A DNA stretch of 57,542 nt from Tritrichomonas foetus (GCA_001839685.1 MLAK01000830.1:1-57542), one strand, 5' to 3'; positions 38,265-48,639 are shown, counted from the first letter of the stretch. The notes: generated by a model from the sequence alone, not told the origin. Program-made: numbers and translations.

Positions 38265-39689
38265 TTAAGCATCAGCAATAAGTTTTGAATGATTGATTTC
38301 TTCATCAATTATTGAAACATTCTTCTTTCGTGAAATTTTAACGAAAAGAGCAACAATAATTGAAACAACAACAATTCCACCAACCACAACTAATGATAAA
38401 CCAATTTTCTTACTATTGTCATTTCCTTCTACGATCACTTTTTTCTCATTTGCCAGATGAATTGTATGATAATCGCAGAAAGCATCTCTTTTCACTGGTC
38501 TTCCAGCGAATGATTGCGCAGGATATTCATCGGTTACATGGACATACACAATGTTAGATCCGACGAGAAAACCTTTAACATTTCCAACAGCTGTTCCACA
38601 ATAAGTGAAATAATCCACTGTGGGACAGTCCATAAACGGCATAGTTGAAAAGTTGGTCAAACTTGCAGGAAATTGAACATATTTTAATTTTTCGGCATAC
38701 CAGAAAGTCAAAGTTGGAAGAATGCTGAGTTTAGAATTAGCTTCACATGAAAAGTTCACAAGTTCAACAGTAGAGGCTATCGCTAGATCCTTGATTTCAA
38801 CCACAGTGTTAGGTAATACATAAGTTGGACCTCTTTTGAGTGGATATTGAAGAAGAAGTGTTCCTTCTTTATTGTAGAGGACTCCATCTATACTCTTGTA
38901 ATTTGGGTTGGCTTCATGAACAATAAACTCAGTCATTCCCATGCAGTAAGAAAAGGCGCTTTCGCCTATAGTCTCAACTCGTTCAGAAATTGTGATGGAC
39001 TTCAATTCTGGGCAATGATAAAAGGCTCCTTGCTCAATAATGCTGACATATTTGGGTAATGTGACTTCTGTGATTTTATGCAGCTGGCAGAAACAATATT
39101 TCGGAATTGAGGTAATTGGACAGTCTGGGTCAAACGTGAGTCTCTCAGCAGCATTGCACTCAACAAAACTCCAAGCTCCGAGGGAAACAACAGATTTTGG
39201 TATATCAATATATTGAATCATGGGGCAATCAGCAAAAGCATAGTCATTGATGTATTTCAACGAGCTGTACATCTTTACCTCTTTCAAGACGGCGCATCCT
39301 TGGAAGGCAGATGGACCAACAGAGTTCACATTTACGAGATCAATTGATTCAAGTGAAATACACATATAAAAAGCGCGCGTTTGAATATTTTCGACTGACT
39401 TTGAAAGAACAACTTCTTTGAGCCTTTGGCAGCCATTAAATGAGTTTCCGTCGATGACTGAAGGACCGTCGATTGAGACTTTTGTCAATTCTTCCTTTTT
39501 CATGCCTACATTTTGAAGGGCTGAAACAACACCGTCTTCTGTCACTTGTCCGTCACCTGTGATTGTCATTTCGGTGCCATCGACTTTATATTGAACTTCA
39601 TTTGTGTCTTTTAAGGCGAGCGGTTGACGACCATTGTAATGAATATTTGTATGTAATGAGAATGCACTGACTATGAAAAATAGGAACAT
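38265..39689 (-). CDS. BspA-type leucine-rich-repeat surface protein
   Basis: 474 aa. A signal peptide (1-12; MFLFFIVSAFSL) is followed by about a dozen Treponema-type LRRs (about residues 70-390) with the pattern AFxxCxxLxxxxLPxxVxxI. Examples are SVENIQTRAFYMCISLESID and YVSIIEQGAFYHCPELKSIT. Near the C-terminus a membrane helix (about 428-450; GLSLVVVGGIVVVSIIVALF) leads to a short cytoplasmic tail of about 25 residues. Family knowledge: BspA-like proteins form a very large surface family in trichomonads, linked to attachment to cells and bacteria. Layout and length are typical. The tail has no NPxY-type endocytic motif. Confidence 0.95.
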   Translation of the reverse strand: MFLFFIVSAFSLHTNIHYNGRQPLALKDTNEVQYKVDGTEMTITGDGQVTEDGVVSALQNVGMKKEELTKVSIDGPSVIDGNSFNGCQRLKEVVLSKSVENIQTRAFYMCISLESIDLVNVNSVGPSAFQGCAVLKEVKMYSSLKYINDYAFADCPMIQYIDIPKSVVSLGAWSFVECNAAERLTFDPDCPITSIPKYCFCQLHKITEVTLPKYVSIIEQGAFYHCPELKSITISERVETIGESAFSYCMGMTEFIVHEANPNYKSIDGVLYNKEGTLLLQYPLKRGPTYVLPNTVVEIKDLAIASTVELVNFSCEANSKLSILPTLTFWYAEKLKYVQFPASLTNFSTMPFMDCPTVDYFTYCGTAVGNVKGFLVGSNIVYVHVTDEYPAQSFAGRPVKRDAFCDYHTIHLANEKKVIVEGNDNSKKIGLSLVVVGGIVVVSIIVALFVKISRKKNVSIIDEEINHSKLIADA

Positions 39690-40914
39690 TCCTCAAAAAT
39701 GCAATGTGAGCTTTTTTGGGCTTTTGATAAAATCATCAGAAATTGAAAAAAGTGTAAAAATAATTGTGTGATTTAGTTGGAAAAATAATGAAAATGAATG
39801 CTTTACATAACCGATACCAACGAAAGCCTCTCAATTTTTCGTCAATTTATATAAATGATGTGATGTGAAACCGTTTATTTTTGTGTTCACTTTTTCTTAA
39901 TATGACATAGAAAAAGTTATTTAAGTAGATTTGTAAAAAAAATAAAAAATAAGGGAAAGAAAAATTGCTTATAAATGAGATTATTTTGACATTTCTGTTT
40001 ATGCCACCCAATAAGATGTGCTGGGAGAGTATTGTCCACAGTTGGGAAATATAAATGAATATCGAAAATTGGATGGGTGGTTGAAAATTTCAACTTGAAA
40101 TAGATAATTCTTCTGTCTAGTTTAACATTGAATATCCTGCTTTGAAAATAGAATTTGAATCAATAAAAATTATTGGATATTTCACATTAAAGGTGCTTTG
40201 AGATATTAGTGTATTAATATTAGCTGATCATCATGCTGCTTCAAGAACAGTCATTGTGGTTCTTCAAATGAATCATATACCTGAGATATGCAAAAAAGAA
40301 CTTTGAGAGAGTCTATCGTAATTTTTATTGAAAATACACTTTATCACCGTGATTCACAGTTAACTTGAAATTTTCACGTTGAAAGTACTGTGAACATTTA
40401 AGGTCAAATGAAAAGTCAAATTAACGAAAAGTGTTCATGGTGAAACAGGTCCCATTATTCCACAAAATTGTGTTATTGAATTTCAGGTGAGTATATATTC
40501 AGAAAAAGTTTAAATTATTCGAAACATTTCTCTTTTTTTCAATGTTTTAACGACCAAATGATATATTGAAAAAAACTATAAAGCATTCAAATAAAAAATT
40601 GATAAACAAAGAAAGATGAAATCATAAAGCAAGCTTGTTACTTTGGAACTCTATCTTTCTTATTGAAGGAAATCTTTCAGAAATATCTGAGCGTTAACCA
40701 TTTAGTTCATTAGCTGTTATTTTTTCTTGTAGAATAAGTCAACATAAATAATCAGGGAAGGCTTGACAGTGATACAAACAGTTGGTGAAGTGATGGTTCC
40801 TTTTAGAAATTTTAATTGAAAGAGATTGATATCATTCAATTTCCAAAAATATTCTCTTTAAATATTGAATGTCTCTATCAAATTTTGAAAAAACGAAATA
40901 ATTATTTTTCGAAA
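39690..40914. promoter_or_regulatory. Long divergent region with GTCAAAT-pair block and inverted repeats
   Basis: 1.2 kb between the BspA-like and adenylate kinase genes. The block 40392-40436 (GAACATTTAAGGTCAAAT... to ...GTGTTC) carries GTCAAAT at 40403 and 40415 and nearly equals 19517-19561. Just upstream TTCACAGT (40353-40360) faces ACTGTGAA (40387-40394). Farther left CCACCCA (40004-40010) faces TGGGTGG (40074-40080) around a GC-richer core. The block is about 480 nt from the kinase ATG, so its target is uncertain; an unannotated short transcript could start here. Confidence 0.45.
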
Positions 40915-41571
40915 ATGTCACATCCATTCAGACTGATCTTCTTTGGCCCACCAGGAGGTGGAAAAGGGACACAAAGTGCTAAACTCAAAGAAGAGTTTGG
41001 TGTTCATCATATCAGTACAGGGGACGCTCTCCGCGCGGAAATCAGAGCTGGCACAGAATTAGGAAACCGCGTGAAAGGCATTGTTGAATCTGGGTCTCTT
41101 GTTGACGACGATACGATCATGGATGTACTCAAAAGTGCAATACAGAAAGCATCTGACACAGGATTCATCCTCGATGGAATTCCAAGGACGATAGGCCAAG
41201 TTCACAAATTGGACAACATGCTGAAGGAGATTGGGAAGCCAGTCACTCACGTTATTTATATTACAGTCAATCATGACGAATTGAAGAAACGCATCGTTGG
41301 CCGCTTGTTCCATCCAGGAAGCGGAAGAACATATCACAAGGAATTCAATCCACCGAAGGTTGACATGAAGGATGATCTCACCGGTGAAGATTTGATCATT
41401 CGAAAGGATGACACAGAAGAAGTTTTTGAGGCAAGAATGAAGGCTTATAATGATACATTCCAACCAGTAATTGAATATTATGAAAAGCATAACTTGCTCA
41501 AAACCGTTGAGGGTGCTGGAAAATCTGTTGATCAGATTTATGAAGAAGTTAAGGCGATATTGAATAAATAA
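40915..41571 (+). CDS. Adenylate kinase
   Basis: 218 aa from the ATG of MSHPFRLIFF. The open frame reaches 33 codons further up, but that part does not look like a domain. Core motifs: P-loop GPPGGGKGTQ (residues 11-20), HHISTGDALR of the AMP site, FILDGIPRT, and the long LID form GRLFHPGSGRTYH with RKDDTEEVFEARM. Cysteines of a zinc LID are absent. It catalyses ATP + AMP to 2 ADP. Family knowledge: in Trichomonas an adenylate kinase is hydrogenosomal. The chosen start leaves no obvious targeting peptide, and the 33-residue extension contains a basic run (LKKRNNYFSK) that could be considered, so the location is open. Confidence 0.96.
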   Translation: MSHPFRLIFFGPPGGGKGTQSAKLKEEFGVHHISTGDALRAEIRAGTELGNRVKGIVESGSLVDDDTIMDVLKSAIQKASDTGFILDGIPRTIGQVHKLDNMLKEIGKPVTHVIYITVNHDELKKRIVGRLFHPGSGRTYHKEFNPPKVDMKDDLTGEDLIIRKDDTEEVFEARMKAYNDTFQPVIEYYEKHNLLKTVEGAGKSVDQIYEEVKAILNK

Positions 41572-42376
41572 GACATTCAAAACATTCTTTGTTGACTTGT
41601 TGGTTTTTTCATTGCAATCAAAATTTTAATAGGCTTGATTGAGAAATTAAAATTGTGAAAATTTCTTTTAATTGATGCAACGTAAAATTGGTTATTTATG
41701 TTCACATCAAATATATATTCTTCGATAAAAAATCTCCTTTGTTAAGAAAAATAGAAAAATTATTTTTTGGCGATTGATATATTTTAATATTACTGAACAA
41801 AATATAATGAGAAGCATAAAAAGCATGTTAAAAAGGTAAATTTGTTCTCAATTCATAATTAACAATCTATTCAACTCATTCAAAATTGCTTAATGGATAA
41901 AAAATGATGTCCATTTAAGATGATTTCTCTAGCATACAAAAGAAGTGATCTTGAAGTCATTTGAGCATGGATGTTTCTAAATCATAATACTTACAAAAAT
42001 CAAAATTGGTGAAGGAAAATTGGAGGTTGTTTTTACTGTATTTCCATTCATATCAGTATAATACTAATTCTATGTTCAGATAATCCTTTTTATATTCCAT
42101 TTTTGTGATAATGGGCAGAGATAAAAACCAAAAAAAATGCAGCTTTTTAAAAAAAACTTGATATTCAATTTTTGAATTATCTTCACAAAAATTTACCGAA
42201 GTGAATGATTACCTTTTCAAATTTTTGGCCTCTTTTTTCTCCATTCCACACAAAAAATTAACCAATCTTTTTAAAACACATCAAAAAAATTGTAAAGTTC
42301 CGAATTAGTTTTTGAAATGATTTTTCAAAGTATCGACGAAAAGGTGAAATAGAAGGTAAAATCCATCAAATTTTTC
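41572..42376. other. AT-rich intergenic region, nothing recognised
   Basis: About 800 bases between two plus-strand genes. Long A and T tracts and frequent stops occur on both strands. No repeat, RNA gene or conserved block was found. Confidence 0.4.
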
Positions 42377-43735
42377 ATGATTCTTTTTCTGATTTTTCCG
42401 ACGACATTTTCTACATCATGCACAGTAACATACGAATTAAATACAACCTTATTCATTTCACAATACGCTCATTCAGATGAAAACTTTTGTATTAATTCCC
42501 GATCCAAAAATTGGGTTATTTTCGTCAACGAAGGGACGGAATCGGTCGACGTCACAATTCCCTATTCAACGAGGAGTGGAACTGTGAAAAAAAAGAAAGA
42601 ATCCAAAAAATTTTCCGCATTTCTCATATCGAATTCACAGAATGATTCGCCATCGTCGGCCGTTATTCAACCTTTGGAATTGACATATTTGTCTTTTTCA
42701 GCTGTTGTCTTCGACGACGACTGCGAAGTCGGAATCGCCAGTAATTTTGAAACCGATGAAATTTCCAAATCGGACTTCGAAATTCCAAACCCGATTTATG
42801 TAAAAAGCGCCACGAAAAAATTAAACGAAAGGAATGCCATACAAACTGTGATTAGCCTTTATCAAGGCATTAATTTTATCGATGCGGTAAAAAGTGGCTT
42901 AGAAGACATCAAAAACATTGACTCACTTTTTGAGAACAAGAATTCACATGTGAAAAATTCTAATCTCGCCTCAAAAATTTGTTATTTCAATGGAATTAAT
43001 TTCAGAAGTTATTTGGCTCGTGAAAAAGTTACTTCAAGCCTGATCCAAATTCGAAATTGGGAAAATGATCTTGAAAATTGGACCACTCCAGAATTCAAAA
43101 CAACCGGTATTCATCCATCAATGATAAAAATTCCAGTTTCTGATTCAGAAACACCAATAGAAATTCTCACAAATTATTCAGTCAAATATAATCAAGCACG
43201 AATTAAAATTTCTTTAAAATCAAATAATTTAAACACTTTCGAAATTAGTGGAACTACTTATGATCCTCTTTTCTGTACAAATAAACATGATTATGATCGA
43301 GAAATTTCCGAAATTGCATCTTTAAACAACGTTATTGTTTCGTTGGCATTTTTTTTCTTTTTGATGCCAATTATTTGTATTATTACCTATTGTTTCTGTT
43401 GTCCATGTTGTTGTTGCTACAAGCCACAGTGTCTAAAACCATTCGGCCTCATTCTTGAAGATGATGAAAAACGAAAACAATTAAACGAACACTTAAACCA
43501 AAATATGAACGAGAATGAAACAAAAGAACCTATTTATTTGGTGTATCAACAACATATTCCGGCAGCTGGATTGCCAGTGGAAATGCCAGAAGTGGTGCCA
43601 ACTGTTGTTCCAACTGTAATTCCGAATCCTGAAGAGGGAACTGATACTGTCCTTGCAACAAATTACCCGCCGCCAGGTGTGTATGAGCCCGTGAGACTTC
43701 AAGCTCCAACTGTACAGATAACGATTAATGAATAA
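42377..43735 (+). CDS. Type I membrane protein with juxtamembrane cysteine cluster
   Basis: 452 aa. A signal peptide (about 1-14; MILFLIFPTTFSTS) is followed by an extracellular or lumenal part of about 300 residues with a few Cys and several N-x-S/T sites. One membrane helix follows (about 316-338; VIVSLAFFFFLMPIICIITY), running straight into CFCCPCCCC, a cluster likely to be palmitoylated. The cytoplasmic tail of about 105 residues is Glu/Asn-rich, then Pro/Val-rich (EVVPTVVPTVIPNPEE). It has tyrosines in YLVY and in NYPPPGVYEPV, which could act as sorting or docking sites. I recognise no family. It could be a surface receptor or an endosomal protein. Confidence 0.72.
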   Translation: MILFLIFPTTFSTSCTVTYELNTTLFISQYAHSDENFCINSRSKNWVIFVNEGTESVDVTIPYSTRSGTVKKKKESKKFSAFLISNSQNDSPSSAVIQPLELTYLSFSAVVFDDDCEVGIASNFETDEISKSDFEIPNPIYVKSATKKLNERNAIQTVISLYQGINFIDAVKSGLEDIKNIDSLFENKNSHVKNSNLASKICYFNGINFRSYLAREKVTSSLIQIRNWENDLENWTTPEFKTTGIHPSMIKIPVSDSETPIEILTNYSVKYNQARIKISLKSNNLNTFEISGTTYDPLFCTNKHDYDREISEIASLNNVIVSLAFFFFLMPIICIITYCFCCPCCCCYKPQCLKPFGLILEDDEKRKQLNEHLNQNMNENETKEPIYLVYQQHIPAAGLPVEMPEVVPTVVPTVIPNPEEGTDTVLATNYPPPGVYEPVRLQAPTVQITINE

Positions 43736-44437
43736 ATTATTGAATATGTTTGTGTATTTTAGAATTAGTTAATAAATAAAATAAAAGGTAAATAATTAAT
43801 AAGTTTCTTTTGTTTTGGTTTTTCCTTAGATTACTTAGACCCTAAATGCACAACTTCAAAAGGATTCGATTGAAGGGGTGGAACTGGTGAATTCCATTTA
43901 TTAATGGAAAAATATCACATGAGAATCCCAATCTTAATTGTAATTGTCAATTAAATATAACCAATAAGATCCTTAATCAGGAGTGATGTTACAACCTGAA
44001 TCAAAAAATACATTTTGGAAAATTAACTGATTCGGAATTATTTTATGAATAATATTAAATAGTTGGATAATATTTTCACCGAATGAGCTCTTTGATCACT
44101 AAGCTCTCCTCATTTCAAACACATATTTTGATTGAAACTTTCAAGAATTAGGATGAGTTATGTATCACAAGATTGTCAAGAAAACTGAAATTGAAATATG
44201 AAACAGGTGGTAGAAAAATGTGATAAACAAAAATCAAATGTCACTAGTTAAAAACATTTTTATGGTAAATTACTTTTAAATCAAAAACACTAAAAGTATT
44301 TATGACAAAGATAGTAGAGGTAAACAAACAATCAATTTTTTTTACATCGGAAGAACGAAAAACAAACAAACAAATTCAAAACAGAATGACTGAATGAAAT
44401 AAAAATTGAATTTGAACTCATATAAAATAATAAATTG
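43736..44437. other. Convergent 3' intergenic region
   Basis: About 700 bases. Several TAAATAAA-like motifs follow the plus-strand stop at once (43768-43790). Nothing else was recognised. Confidence 0.4.
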
Positions 44438-45100
44438 CTAGTGGCCCATTACAGCGATTTCTCTCAGCTTTTTCATGATAAATTTATGGAGTTCAATTTT
44501 TGTTTGGTCATTCATCTTACTAAACAAAAATTGAATTGATTGGCCGAACAAAACACTATCCTGCTGAATTTTTGAAGCGAAAATCGCTGCCTGGACAATA
44601 ACGTTTGGAAAATGAAGAATTTTCAAATCTGCCTGAAGTTGCTCATTCGTGGGAATCAAAACCTTCTCCTGGAAAATTGCCGCGCCGGGCATCCACTTCG
44701 ACCTGAGGTGGTTCGGCTGTGGAATTGGAATGGAAAGGAGGGATTCGTCGATCGAATGAGATATCGTTAAAATTGTGTTTTCCTGCTGCGTGTTTGTGAT
44801 GGACCCCCGGGCGAGAAGGTCTTCGAATATCTGAGAAAGAAGCTTGGCGCCGGCCATTCTGAATTTATTCGAATTCGATATTAAAACGTTCCGGAAAAGT
44901 GTTCGAACATCAAAAACAAATTCACCTGTGCTGTTGTACATTCCACGTTCGACTTTTGTTTTGATAAACTTGAAAAAAATTGGTCGTTCAATCTGGCGGG
45001 TGTCAAGAATATTTGGGGGGTCGTTAAACATTTGGTAGCATGCGTTGGCTTCAAGTTCTTCCATTATTTTCAAACACGACGACTGCTGGTGTTTATTCAT
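44438..45100 (-). CDS. Bromodomain-like protein, degenerate
   Basis: 220 aa. Residues about 8-95 have the outline of a bromodomain: a first helix CLKIMEELEANACYQMFNDP, a ZA-loop-like stretch (PPNILDTRQIERPIFFKFIK), KVERGMYNSTGEFVFDVRTL where bromodomains have ...G.Y.s..eF..Dv.L.F, and a last helix ending FEDLL. The YN pair that contacts acetyl-lysine is not clear (NVLISNSNKF). Residues 110-220 are helical and unrecognised. Family knowledge: bromodomains read acetylated histones. The pocket may be altered, so chromatin binding is inferred only. The neighbour on the same strand is an exportin, with no functional link. Confidence 0.6.
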   Translation of the reverse strand: MNKHQQSSCLKIMEELEANACYQMFNDPPNILDTRQIERPIFFKFIKTKVERGMYNSTGEFVFDVRTLFRNVLISNSNKFRMAGAKLLSQIFEDLLARGSITNTQQENTILTISHSIDESLLSIPIPQPNHLRSKWMPGAAIFQEKVLIPTNEQLQADLKILHFPNVIVQAAIFASKIQQDSVLFGQSIQFLFSKMNDQTKIELHKFIMKKLREIAVMGH

Positions 45101-45555
45101 GGAAATCAGTTTTCTATTTTTTGAAAAAACTCTTCTCTATTCAATTATAATGGTGTAAAATGGCATTTCTTCAAAAGTGCTATTTTTATCATCCTTCAAT
45201 AGATTCCTTATTGATTGTCAACCTGTTTTCAATGTTGATAAAAACTGTGAATCTATTCTTGAAAAACAAAGATTGAGAAATTTGTTTGTTTTAAATGACT
45301 AATAATTATTCTAAATATTTTTGCATTTGAAAAACCTCAAAGCCACCAAAAGGCAAATGAAACATAGAAGATTTAAAAATAAATAATAAAAATAAAGAAA
45401 CAAACTTTGTTCAATGAACATTTAATAACACTAATATTTGGATAATTCTTGAAACATGATTTTATATACTCTATATTAAATAAATACAATTCAAATAACA
45501 ATTCGTAAAATGTGAACAATTAGTAAAATGTGAACAATTAGGAAAATACTGTGTA
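45101..45555. other. Intergenic region between tandem minus-strand genes
   Basis: About 450 bases, AT-rich. A small direct repeat, AAAATGTGAACAATTAG, occurs twice in a row at about 45508-45541. No other structure was seen. Confidence 0.45.
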
Positions 45556-48500
45556 TTACAGCAAATGAGTTGCATATTCATCTTCATTGTGCATTACAGA
45601 AACAGCATTTTCAAGTTGTGTCATTCGGACTTCCATTGGCAAAGTTGTTTCCATATTTCTTTCAACAATTGATGAAGAAACATTTAATGTTTCGTCGAAG
45701 AGTTTAATTTCATGAGGATTAAACCTTCCAAACGATATAAGAAAATCATTAATCAACTGAATGAAATTTTCTCGACTATTTGCGGTATTTCTTAATGCTG
45801 ATGCAAAAGAAACGGTTACACTTTGATCGCCAATTTCTTCAACAATCGAGTGAATGATTATGGTATCGATTGCAGGTGACAAAGTATTGCGTCGAATATG
45901 TTTTTTATAAATAGCAAATAGCACTTTGGATAACTGCGGGATTAAATTATGATGTAAATTGTCAAAAAGTGCTTCAAAAACTGAAATCACAATTAGCCCC
46001 TGCCATCTTTCAACAAACATTTGATCTTTTTGCTTATTTACAAGTGTTTTTAGCATGTGTGCAGCTGTTCGAGAAATGTTCACATCGGGATCTTTAAGAG
46101 AATGACAAGCAGCTTCAACAACAACTTGTTGCTCGTGTTCTTTTATGCCAGCAATGGAAAAGAACTCAAAAAAAGACGGTTGTGGACAACTAGCCATTTT
46201 TTGGACGAAAGTATTGGCAAAAGTTTCTCGCATATCCGAAAGATCATAATGGCATTGATACATCATATTAAATGCATCGAGAACAGCTGTTGAACAATGT
46301 TCGTTTAAATATGAACTATTTAATGCTATACTTATGAACTCATGAATAGCTTTGTAACAGTGATTCCATGGTGCTGAGCGAACCGATGATGCAAATGCGG
46401 CAATAATGTCTGAAAACAGTGATTCGTTTTCTTCTCCACTTGCAATTGACATTACATATAATAACGGTTTCCATAGATGTTTAGTAATCAAATAAGCACC
46501 ACATAAAGAAATGGAGCAAATTGCCCAAGCTGCTTGCAACCCAACATTTATTTTTCCAACATCGATCATTCCAGCAGGTGGAACGCCTGCATTATTTTGT
46601 CCAGAACTAATCGTATTAGATGTGAGATTATTATTTGAATTAATAACAGTTGAAACTGCGGCTGTTGGAGTTTGTGTTTGTACAGTTGTGGCTGACATGA
46701 AAGGAATTGCTGCAATGTTAACAAGACGTTCAATGTATTGAATTTTTACGCTTGGTGGTGTAGTCATGATTACTTTTGCAAGAATACGACAAAGTCGTGC
46801 AAAATCAGAAGGAGGAAGCCTTTCTGGTGAGGCACATTCAAAAAGAAGATCGATAAATTGCTGACTGCTCGTCAAAGCATTTGGAAAATTCGATGCAACA
46901 TGATTTAAAGCAAGTAACAAACTCGTCTGATAACTTCCACCTTCTTCTTCATCACGATTACAATCACTGATATCATTTTCCCCAGGGGCACTTTCAACAG
47001 GAGCATTCAATGACGAATTTAATGAATCATTTAATGAATTGTTTGTGGTGGGGCTAGATGAAGGAGTTGTATCATGATAGAGGTAAGTTAAAGTGAGTTG
47101 TTGCAATAGTGAAATTAATGCTGGTTCATTTTTCATAATTTCAGTATTGCGAGAAACACAATAGAGAAGGGCCGAAAATGACTGTAAATCATGGGCAGCT
47201 ACATAGCTTTCTACAATTTCCGCTAATTTCTGTCGTAATGGATCACCATGTATGATTCCAACGGCAAAACAAAGCGGTAAGCATGGTGGCTGTGTAGATA
47301 GAAAGGAAAAAGTTTCTTGTGGCGTAATTTTGACTAAGTTTTGAACAGCTGATGAAGTTGTAGGAGAAATTAATCTTGACAAATTTGATGAACATGGTAA
47401 AAGTTCATAAAAAGTTGTCAACACTAAAGGTAAAAGTGGTGGGAGCATCATTTTCATTGTATTGTAAAATGAGGCATCGTTATTCCCAATATTATTATTT
47501 ATGGTTGAAGAATTAACAATGTGGTTATACGATGTAGAAGTATAATTGGGATTAATATTTGTATGATTATTTAGATTATGATTTTGATTATTATTAGCCA
47601 CTTTTTCTAAGAGTTCACTCCAAAGGGCCCAAAAATGTTTTGAGAAAGTTTCTCTTGATGAATAAATAAGTGTTGTTTGGAGTAACTTTTGGATCGAAGA
47701 GATAGATTCATCATTAGTGCAGAATTTATCTGCAATGTTGATGAATTTTCGCATAAAAATACAAATAAATTCGTGGAAAGGCAAACTAATTTGTTGGTGT
47801 GATTCTTCTTTACTCTGAACAAAAGAGATCATTAATGGAATCAAATTGGTGAGATAATTATTTGGAGAAAAAAGAGTTGAAATAGCTTTGAGTGCTTTTT
47901 CAGCAAAAATGTCGATAACAGCAAAATGTGTAAAAATAAATTGAGAGACAGAAGCAACCATAGTTTCATCATTTGTTATAATGAGACAAACAGCTTCAGC
48001 GAATTCAAGAAAAGATTGAGCAATTTCTGGTGAATTTTCATCACTTTTTGAGAAGTCAATTAATTCAAATATTGATGGAAGGTGTGACATAAATTCATGA
48101 ATCATGAAAGCTCTTCTTCTTAATGTAATTTTCGTTGAACAGAAAATCATTCTCAAAAAGTGGGAAAGGATCATAAACACACGAATTTGAGAATTTCTCA
48201 AATAAATTGAATCATGGTTTGATGTTGAATCATTTTGAGATGAATTTGGATTTATGAAAAAAATGAGATCTGCTAAGAAATTTGGCCATTGTTCAGGCCA
48301 ATCATTGAAAGCTATTTTTGCTATAATTTCTTCAAGTTTACTATTTATTAATTGTGAGTGTTGTTGTTCGAACGTAAAGCGAAGAATAAGCTGGCGTATT
48401 TCATTTAACATTTCACGATCGTATTTAAACCACTGATCTGAGGCGTAGAGAATGACACAGCATGTGACGAACTGGAGAGTATCGGATGAACCACCTGTGA

Positions 48501-48639
48501 GAAACTGGGATGCGGTAATGAGAGCGTTATTTGAGTTTTGCCAAGTTGCGAAAAGAGCTGCAGCTTCCTGCTGTTGTGACAATGTACCATGGTACATTGA
48601 GTGAGCAGCAGCTTCAAGGATTTGCCCTGAGAGTTCCAT
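45556..48639 (-). CDS. Exportin (XPO1/CRM1-like member of the importin-beta superfamily)
   Basis: 1027 aa, near the length of XPO1 (about 1070). An importin-beta N-terminal-type start (LSQQQEAAALFATWQ) is followed by ILRFTFEQQHSQLINSKLEE and the exportin hallmark NDWPEQWPNFLADLI (about residues 113-127; compare QEWPKHWPTFISDIV in XPO1). The rest is a long helical solenoid with two Asn/Ser/Thr-rich inserts (about 350-390 and 520-560). Family knowledge: exportins bind NES cargo together with Ran-GTP and leave the nucleus. Among exportins I favour XPO1, but XPO5-type or other paralogues cannot be excluded without an alignment. Confidence 0.75.
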   Translation of the reverse strand: MELSGQILEAAAHSMYHGTLSQQQEAAALFATWQNSNNALITASQFLTGGSSDTLQFVTCCVILYASDQWFKYDREMLNEIRQLILRFTFEQQHSQLINSKLEEIIAKIAFNDWPEQWPNFLADLIFFINPNSSQNDSTSNHDSIYLRNSQIRVFMILSHFLRMIFCSTKITLRRRAFMIHEFMSHLPSIFELIDFSKSDENSPEIAQSFLEFAEAVCLIITNDETMVASVSQFIFTHFAVIDIFAEKALKAISTLFSPNNYLTNLIPLMISFVQSKEESHQQISLPFHEFICIFMRKFINIADKFCTNDESISSIQKLLQTTLIYSSRETFSKHFWALWSELLEKVANNNQNHNLNNHTNINPNYTSTSYNHIVNSSTINNNIGNNDASFYNTMKMMLPPLLPLVLTTFYELLPCSSNLSRLISPTTSSAVQNLVKITPQETFSFLSTQPPCLPLCFAVGIIHGDPLRQKLAEIVESYVAAHDLQSFSALLYCVSRNTEIMKNEPALISLLQQLTLTYLYHDTTPSSSPTTNNSLNDSLNSSLNAPVESAPGENDISDCNRDEEEGGSYQTSLLLALNHVASNFPNALTSSQQFIDLLFECASPERLPPSDFARLCRILAKVIMTTPPSVKIQYIERLVNIAAIPFMSATTVQTQTPTAAVSTVINSNNNLTSNTISSGQNNAGVPPAGMIDVGKINVGLQAAWAICSISLCGAYLITKHLWKPLLYVMSIASGEENESLFSDIIAAFASSVRSAPWNHCYKAIHEFISIALNSSYLNEHCSTAVLDAFNMMYQCHYDLSDMRETFANTFVQKMASCPQPSFFEFFSIAGIKEHEQQVVVEAACHSLKDPDVNISRTAAHMLKTLVNKQKDQMFVERWQGLIVISVFEALFDNLHHNLIPQLSKVLFAIYKKHIRRNTLSPAIDTIIIHSIVEEIGDQSVTVSFASALRNTANSRENFIQLINDFLISFGRFNPHEIKLFDETLNVSSSIVERNMETTLPMEVRMTQLENAVSVMHNEDEYATHLL

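Noticed and set aside
40816..40914. 33-residue N-terminal extension of adenylate kinase
   Set aside because: Not typical of the family and no initiator close by; kept only as an alternative because a targeting peptide cannot be excluded.
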